Origin: Xanthobacteraceae bacterium
Lineage (GTDB): Bacteria > Pseudomonadota > Alphaproteobacteria > Rhizobiales > Xanthobacteraceae
Assembly: GCA_030037105.1 (NCBI GenBank)
Contig: JASHRY010000335.1
Location: 1-10,203, forward strand
Direction: 5' to 3'
DNA length: 10,203 nucleotides
Of the stretch, positions 6,190 through 10,203 are shown in pieces. A program made the position numbers and the translations under genes. Within the stretch, counting starts at the first letter, position 1. Every line of letters begins with the position of its first letter. A model generated the notes under the pieces. The model worked only from the letters and a program-made list of their open reading frames with translations, was not told the origin of the DNA and did no database searches.

Positions 6190-6888
6190 TTGGCGGAACG
6201 GCTCATCGGCATGCTGCTCTTTCCGCGGCTGACGCAGCTCGACCTGACCGGGCCTTACGAGGTGCTGGCGCGGCTGCCGAACACCAGGGTCCATCTCGTC
6301 GCTTCTACACTCGATCCGGTCAGAACCGACCGCGGCATGGCTATCGTGCCCACGATGACCTATGCCGATTGTCCGCAACTCGACATTGTCATGGTTCCCG
6401 GCGGACCCGGCCAGCAGGATCTGATGGAAAATTCGGCCGTGCTCGAATTCCTGCGCCGACAGGCGCGCGGGGCGAAATACATGACCTCGGTATGCACCGG
6501 CTCACTGCTGCTCGGCGCGGCAGGCTTGCTCAAGGGCAAACGCGCGACCTCCCACTGGGCCGCGATCGAGCACCTGAAGGCGCTGGGCGCAATCCCGGTC
6601 AGCGAACGCGTGGTGGTCGACGGCACGATCATCACCGGCGCCGGCGTCACCACGGGGATCGATTTTGCGCTCACGCTTGCCGCGGCGCTGGAAGGCGAGC
6701 AGGTGGCGCGCGAAATCCAGTTGCAAATCGAATATGATCCGGCGCCGCCGTTCGACTCCGGCTCGCCGCGGACCGCATCGCCGGATAGGGTCGCCGCGGT
6801 GCGCCGCCGGCTCGCGGCGTTGAACGAGCAGCGGCGCATCGTGGCGGAGCGTGTCGGCCGCAAGCTCGGCGTTGCGCCGAAGCATTGA
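6190..6888 (+). CDS. DJ-1/PfpI family protein, isonitrile hydratase-like
   Basis: A 232-residue cytoplasmic protein of the DJ-1/ThiJ/PfpI superfamily. The nucleophile elbow is SVCTGSLLLGAAGLL, with Cys102 as the predicted catalytic cysteine. TGPYEVL (20-26) supplies the conserved Glu24, VMVPGGPGQQDLM (67-79) forms the oxyanion loop, and ATSHWAAIEHLK (119-130) places His122 near the active site. This arrangement is that of the isonitrile hydratase (InhA)-like subgroup, which hydrates isonitriles to N-substituted formamides; the physiological substrate here is not shown. A charged tail of about 45 residues (185-232) exceeds the usual core. The start is TTG at 6190-6192, preceded by AAGGGG at 6 nt and only 3 nt after the smpB stop, which suggests co-transcription and coupling. 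No better ATG preserves the first strand. Confidence 0.88.
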   Translation: MAERLIGMLLFPRLTQLDLTGPYEVLARLPNTRVHLVASTLDPVRTDRGMAIVPTMTYADCPQLDIVMVPGGPGQQDLMENSAVLEFLRRQARGAKYMTSVCTGSLLLGAAGLLKGKRATSHWAAIEHLKALGAIPVSERVVVDGTIITGAGVTTGIDFALTLAAALEGEQVAREIQLQIEYDPAPPFDSGSPRTASPDRVAAVRRRLAALNEQRRIVAERVGRKLGVAPKH

Positions 6889-6929
6889 TGCGCCATCGCA
6901 GAGTAGTGTGGGAAATGCCAGGCGTCGTC

Positions 6930-7313
6930 ATGTCCCTTCCAACCAGGCTCGACCACTGCGTGATCCACGTCTCCGACTGGGAACGCGCCAATGCGTTCTA
7001 CACGACGGTGCTCGGCGCCGAGCTGGTGGCGCGGCCCGCGGGCTATGTCTATCGCTTCGGCGACCGCCAGCTCAACGTGCACGGGCCGGGCGTTAATCCC
7101 GCCGAGGTGGCGCGGCTGCCGGTCAGGCCCGGCAACAGCGATCTCTGCTTCGAGTGGCTGGGGCCGATCGCGGACGCGGTCGCCCATCTCCAGTGCTGCG
7201 GCGTCGCGGTCGAGCGCGGCCCGATGCAGCGGTTCGGCGCGAAAGGCGAGGGAACGAGCGTCTATTTCCGCGATCCCGACGGCTCGCTGATGGAGTTCAT
7301 TTCCTATGTATGA
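6930..7313 (+). CDS. VOC-superfamily protein (glyoxalase / extradiol dioxygenase fold)
   Basis: A 127-residue single-domain vicinal-oxygen-chelate protein. Such proteins use paired beta-alpha-beta-beta-beta units to bind a divalent metal and act as glyoxalases, dioxygenases, thiol transferases or binding proteins. Here TRLDHCVIHVSDWERANAFY (5-24) is the first beta-alpha unit, RFGDRQLNVHGPG (42-54) the second, and GTSVYFRDPDGSLMEFISYV (108-127) the last. Candidate metal ligands are His9, His51 and Glu122, the spacing used by VOC enzymes. The start is uncertain: ATG 6930 gives the family-like N-terminus (MSLPTRLDH), ATG 6915 adds 5 residues, and ATG 6888 would overlap the upstream stop by one base (TGATG) and add 14. 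It is co-directional with the DJ-1 and peroxiredoxin genes. The specific reaction is unknown. Confidence 0.87.
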   Translation: MSLPTRLDHCVIHVSDWERANAFYTTVLGAELVARPAGYVYRFGDRQLNVHGPGVNPAEVARLPVRPGNSDLCFEWLGPIADAVAHLQCCGVAVERGPMQRFGAKGEGTSVYFRDPDGSLMEFISYV

Positions 7314-7376
7314 TTCCACCCAGTGGGCGCCAGTTTTCGGATAAGGTACGCGCGAGCGAAATATTGGAGCACATGC

Positions 7377-7955
7377 ATGAGAGAGGCACCCGGCACGCAC
7401 GATCCGACCTATCTGCCGTCCGACATTCCGGTGCCGCAGGACGACGGCGGCGCGCGGCATCTCGCCGGCATGAAAATGCCCGACGTCGCGCTGCCGGCGA
7501 CGAGCGGAGGCGCGGTCAATCCGGCGCGCCTTGCCGGCCGCACCGTGCTTTACATTTATCCACGCACCGGCGTGCCCGGCGCCGATCTGCCACCGGGATG
7601 GGACGACATTCCCGGCGCGCGCGGTTGCACCCCGCAAACGTGCGGCTTCCGCGACCATTTCGCCGAACTCAAGGCGCTCGGCGTTGCTCATCTGTTCGGC
7701 CTCTCGACGCAGGACACCGACTACCAGCGCGAGGCCGCCGTGCGGCTCAATCTGCCGTTCCCGATCCTGTCCGACGCCGGATTTAAGTTCGCCCGGGCGC
7801 TTAACCTGCCGACCTTCTCGGTCGCCGGCATGACGCTCTTGAAGCGCATGGCGCTCGTCATCGACGACGGCGTCATCGTCAAGGTGTTTTATCCGGTGTT
7901 TCCGCCGGACAAGAACGCCGAGGAGGTCATTGCGTGGTTACGCCGCCCCGGCTAA
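7377..7955 (+). CDS. Peroxiredoxin (AhpC/TSA-Redoxin, PrxQ/Bcp-like)
   Basis: A 192-residue thioredoxin-fold peroxidase, expected to reduce hydrogen peroxide or organic hydroperoxides with a thiol partner. The active-site segment GARGCTPQTCGFRDHFAEL resembles the Bcp/PrxQ GCTxxxCxFRD motif: Cys84 would be peroxidatic and Cys89 the resolving cysteine five residues on. VLYIYPRTGVPG (58-69) is the strand before the active site, and an insertion (GADLPPGWDDIPGA, 68-81) separates it from the cysteines. LFGLSTQDTDYQREAA (107-121) and FPILSDAGFKFARALNLPTF (128-147) complete the fold. No signal peptide, so cytoplasmic. ATG 7377 is preferred to an upstream in-frame start at 7323 because GGAG lies 7 nt before it and the extra 18 residues look non-native. 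It sits 63 nt after the VOC gene. Confidence 0.9.
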   Translation: MREAPGTHDPTYLPSDIPVPQDDGGARHLAGMKMPDVALPATSGGAVNPARLAGRTVLYIYPRTGVPGADLPPGWDDIPGARGCTPQTCGFRDHFAELKALGVAHLFGLSTQDTDYQREAAVRLNLPFPILSDAGFKFARALNLPTFSVAGMTLLKRMALVIDDGVIVKVFYPVFPPDKNAEEVIAWLRRPG

Positions 7956-8018
7956 GGTTTTAACAACGGATTGAGCGGAAAAACGCGCCCGAGCGGGTCC
8001 GGACGGAGAGAGATCGCA

Positions 8019-8885
8019 ATGGCGAAATTCATTGTTGCGCCGCATTTCCGGCTGCACGAATGGGTCGCGGAGGAGAAGGGCTATTTCACAGCCGAGGGTC
8101 TCGATTACGAATTCCGCGAAACCATGGATTCGAGCACGGGCAGCGGCCATCATCTCGGTAGCAAGATCGGCGCCTATCAAACTTTCGAGGCCGGGCGCGC
8201 CTGCAATGTCAGCGGCGCTTGCCACTGGACCGTGAACGTCGCGGCCTCCAACGGCCACGGCAGGCTCTATGCCGACTGCTATTCAGTCTCGCCTTGCGCC
8301 GTGTTCGTGCCGCCGGAATCGCCGGTGCGGACGCCCGCGGATCTCGCCGGCGTGCCGATCTCGGTGGGCTACCAGTCCGGCAGCCATTATGCGACGATCC
8401 AGAGCCTCGAACAGAATCTCAGTCCCGATCAGATCAATCTGTCGTTCAACGACGGCCTGCTGTTCAGCCGCATGGAGCTTTTGGTCGACCACAAGGTGCC
8501 GGCGGCTTCGCTGTTCAGCGGCCCGTATTATTTCGTCGAGCAGCTCGGCTTTCGCAAAATCATCGATATTACCTTCATGATCGTGTCGATGGTCACCGGC
8601 ACGCCGGACCCCGAAGACGTGCGCAAATATTTCCGCGCGCTGCGCCGCGCGCAACGTGACATCGATCTGCGACCTGAGCTTTATACGCACTATTACAAGA
8701 AGGAGTTTCCCGTGCGCTTCCACGACCAGATGGATACGCGCCGCTGGGGGCCGGGCGAGCGGCTGGTGTTCGAGCCGTACTCCAAGGAGACTTTTGAGGA
8801 ATCATTCCGCTGGATCGAGCAGCACGGCATCTTTCCACCGGGCGAAATGGGCAGCGGCCGATACGAGGCCTCCATTTTCTCGTAA
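8019..8885 (+). CDS. Substrate-binding-protein-like protein (NMT1/THI5, SsuA-type fold) without signal peptide
   Basis: A 288-residue protein with the periplasmic-binding-protein type II pattern of the nitrate/sulfonate/taurine and NMT1/THI5 families. It has the opening HEWVAEEKGYFTAEGLDYEF (13-32), PVRTPADLAGVPISVGYQSG (hinge and second-lobe entry) and a C-terminal helical part (RKYFRALRRAQRDI). The conserved entry that normally follows a signal peptide begins at residue 1 here, and even the upstream alternative start (7971) adds only polar residues, so the protein should stay in the cytoplasm. Four cysteines cluster at 62, 68, 87 and 93, next to His69 and His80. No ABC permease or ATPase is nearby. 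GGAGAG upstream of ATG 8019 supports this start. It may be an enzyme or intracellular binding protein (the fold includes THI5 and 4,5-dihydroxyphthalate decarboxylase) rather than a transporter component. Confidence 0.8.
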   Translation: MAKFIVAPHFRLHEWVAEEKGYFTAEGLDYEFRETMDSSTGSGHHLGSKIGAYQTFEAGRACNVSGACHWTVNVAASNGHGRLYADCYSVSPCAVFVPPESPVRTPADLAGVPISVGYQSGSHYATIQSLEQNLSPDQINLSFNDGLLFSRMELLVDHKVPAASLFSGPYYFVEQLGFRKIIDITFMIVSMVTGTPDPEDVRKYFRALRRAQRDIDLRPELYTHYYKKEFPVRFHDQMDTRRWGPGERLVFEPYSKETFEESFRWIEQHGIFPPGEMGSGRYEASIFS

Positions 8886-8970
8886 CGGCATCCTTCGCCA
8901 AGGCGGATGATCTCCGAAACCGGCCGGATTGGCTCTGCCGGATGCCTCGCTTGCGCTGGACAGAGCAATT

Positions 8971-9624
8971 TCAGGTCATTGCGTCGAGATGCTTGCGAAC
9001 TCGCGCAAAGATGTCGCGAAACATTTTCGGGGTGAGCACCCCCGTGCTCGTGTTGAGGCGCGAGCAATGATAGCTGTCGAACAACGTGACCGCGCCCATT
9101 TTCTGCGCGCTGCCGTGGCGAAAGGGATAATCGGACCGGCGCGCGCCATTTGTCAGCGCCACGGTGACCGTGTCATGGGCGATGTGGCCGAGCGCGACAA
9201 CAGCGCATAGCTTCGTCATCTCCCTGACGGTTGCGGCGAGGAAATCCCGGCAAGTCGTGATTTCCCGCGGCATCGGCTTGTTCTGCGGCGGCGCGCAGCG
9301 CACGGCGTTGGTGATGCGGCAATCGATCAGGGTGAGGTCGTCGTCGGGGCGAGCCGCATAACGGCCGCGGGCAAATCCGAATTCCTCAAGCGTGGCGTAG
9401 AGGAGATCACCGGCATAGTCGCCGGTGAACGGCCGTCCGGTGCGGTTGGCGCCGCGCAACCCCGGGGCCAGGCCGACGATGAGGAGCCGCGCGTCGATCG
9501 CTCCGAAGGAGGGCACCGGCGCGTTGAACCAATGCGGCTCGCGTTCGCGCCAGGCGTTGCGAAAGGCGACGAGACGCGGGCAGCGCGGACAATTGCGGCC
9601 GGGCTTGCCGCTGGCGCGCGCCAT
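8971..9624 (-). CDS. Uracil-DNA glycosylase, family 5 (UdgB) type with Fe-S cluster
   Basis: A 217-residue base-excision-repair enzyme that removes uracil, and in this family often hypoxanthine or other deaminated bases, from DNA. Family landmarks: the N-terminal CPRC (12-15), motif 1 GLAPGLRGANRTGRPFTGDY (51-70), CRITNAVRCAPPQNKPMPRE (102-121), and motif 2 SYHCSRLNTSTGVLT (184-198). Cys12, Cys15, Cys110 and Cys125 are the likely 4Fe-4S ligands. Motif 1 has GLAPG without the polar Asp/Asn of families 1 and 4, as expected for family 5. Motif 2 reads HCS where many relatives have HPS. ATG 9622-9624 follows the NYN stop by 16 nt, suggesting an operon. The frame stays open far upstream, but that part overlaps the NYN gene in another frame and is not coding. 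Confidence 0.93.
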   Translation of the reverse strand: MARASGKPGRNCPRCPRLVAFRNAWREREPHWFNAPVPSFGAIDARLLIVGLAPGLRGANRTGRPFTGDYAGDLLYATLEEFGFARGRYAARPDDDLTLIDCRITNAVRCAPPQNKPMPREITTCRDFLAATVREMTKLCAVVALGHIAHDTVTVALTNGARRSDYPFRHGSAQKMGAVTLFDSYHCSRLNTSTGVLTPKMFRDIFARVRKHLDAMT

Positions 9625-9640
9625 TGCGGTTAAGTCCGAC

Positions 9641-10203
9641 CTATTCTTCGTCGAACTCGTCTTCGACCTCGACCTCGGTGCGCGGGGAGGCGGTGCTGCG
9701 CTGGAGGAATTGCGGCGTGTGGCGCGGCTCCCGCGTCTCCCTCGGTTCCCGCGTGTCGCGCGCCGGGCGCTCCGCCGGATCGCGGCCGATCTTACCCTGC
9801 AGCTCGATGATGTCGATGAACTGGTCGGCTTGGCGGCGAAGCTCGTCGGCGACCATGGGCGGCTGGGTGGAAATCGTGGACACCACGACCACGCGCACGC
9901 CGCGCCGTTGCACCGCCTCGACCAGCGAGCGGAAGTCGCCGTCGCCGGAGAACAGGACCATCTGGTCGATATGCGGCGCGATCTCCATGGCGTCGACCGC
10001 AAGCTCGATGTCCATGTTGCCCTTGACCTTGCGCCGTCCGGTCTGGTCGACGAACTCCTTGGTCGCCTTGGTGACCACGGTATAGCCGTTGTAGTCGAGC
10101 CAATCGATCAGCGGCCGGATCGAGGAATATTCCTGATCTTCGATCACCGCCGTATAGTAGAATGCACGCACCAGATAACCGCGCGACTGGAATTCGCGCA
10201 GCA
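9641..10203 (-). CDS. NYN-domain (LabA/DUF88-type) protein, 5' end outside window
   Basis: The frame enters from the right edge (first visible residues LREFQSRGYLVRAFYY) and ends at TAG 9641-9643, giving the last ~187 residues. It is a PIN-like NYN domain, a fold found in putative ribonucleases. Seen are RAFYYTAVIEDQEYSSIRPL, KVKGNMDIELAVDAME with its conserved acidic residues, and LFSGDGDFRSLVEAVQRRG with the SGDGDF metal-binding loop. A GTG at 10169-10171 occurs mid-domain and is not the start; the first acidic strand (usually FIDGANLF-like) must lie outside the window. The C-terminal ~55 residues are low-complexity: an imperfect DTREPRETREPRHTP repeat and an acidic tail (EVEVEDEFDEE). Its stop is 16 nt from the glycosylase start. 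RNA target unknown. Confidence 0.9.
   Translation of the reverse strand, partial: LREFQSRGYLVRAFYYTAVIEDQEYSSIRPLIDWLDYNGYTVVTKATKEFVDQTGRRKVKGNMDIELAVDAMEIAPHIDQMVLFSGDGDFRSLVEAVQRRGVRVVVVSTISTQPPMVADELRRQADQFIDIIELQGKIGRDPAERPARDTREPRETREPRHTPQFLQRSTASPRTEVEVEDEFDEE

Noticed and set aside
6360..7691. 443-codon minus-strand open frame opposite the DJ-1, VOC and peroxiredoxin genes
   Set aside because: It crosses three recognisable plus-strand genes and their gaps, and has Arg/Ala-rich composition with no motif or Shine-Dalgarno.
8886..8970. Bidirectional terminator between the convergent SBP-like and glycosylase genes
   Set aside because: Only short, weak inverted repeats (such as cgcc-aa-ggcg) are present and there is no T-run on either strand.
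9625..10002. Possible N-terminal extension or fusion domain of the uracil-DNA glycosylase
   Set aside because: This part of the frame overlaps the NYN coding sequence in another frame and encodes Arg/Ser-rich nonsense, while the NYN frame carries conserved motifs. The glycosylase starts at 9624.
1..10203. Mobile element, phage, CRISPR or defence island
   Set aside because: No transposase, integrase, toxin-antitoxin pair, spaced direct repeats or tRNA attachment site was seen, and the genes are of housekeeping or common accessory families.

Overview
The window reads as ordinary chromosomal DNA of a GC-rich alphaproteobacterium, most likely Rhizobiales (Bradyrhizobium / Rhodopseudomonas-like). 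This rests on the GC-rich codon use, the protein sequences (Rhizobiales-type DapA, SmpB, VOC and NYN proteins) and an intergenic repeat resembling a dispersed Rhizobiales palindromic element. No transposase, integrase, phage gene, CRISPR array, tRNA or rRNA was found.

Layout. (1) 2-193, plus strand: the C-terminal end of an outer-membrane beta-barrel protein, followed by a dispersed-repeat relic. (2) 344-3703, minus strand: a periplasmic soluble lytic transglycosylase (slt), then an alpha/beta hydrolase downstream of it. (3) 3704-4072: a 369-bp divergent intergenic region between slt and dapA with three inverted repeats, one a perfect 17-bp stem. (4) 4073-6186, plus strand: dapA (lysine/diaminopimelate synthesis), mscL (mechanosensitive channel), a ~114-nt palindromic intergenic repeat, and smpB (trans-translation). 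(5) 6190-8885, plus strand: four closely spaced genes, namely a DJ-1/PfpI protein (TTG start 3 nt after smpB), a VOC/glyoxalase-fold protein, a two-cysteine peroxiredoxin, and a substrate-binding-protein-like protein with no signal peptide. (6) 8971-10203, minus strand, convergent: a NYN-domain (LabA/DUF88-type) protein cut by the window edge, then a family-5-type Fe-S uracil-DNA glycosylase.

Functional themes. slt and dapA are divergently transcribed and both touch peptidoglycan metabolism: dapA leads to the meso-diaminopimelate cross-link residue and slt cleaves glycan strands. mscL also belongs to envelope stress. The DJ-1, VOC and peroxiredoxin genes look like a small electrophile/peroxide detoxification run; this is inference from families and adjacency. 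The NYN and glycosylase genes form a nucleic-acid-processing pair.

I do not see a clear undescribed multi-gene system. The items most worth a second look are the cytosolic SBP-like protein with a compact Cys/His cluster (8019-8885) and the perfect stem-loop between slt and dapA.
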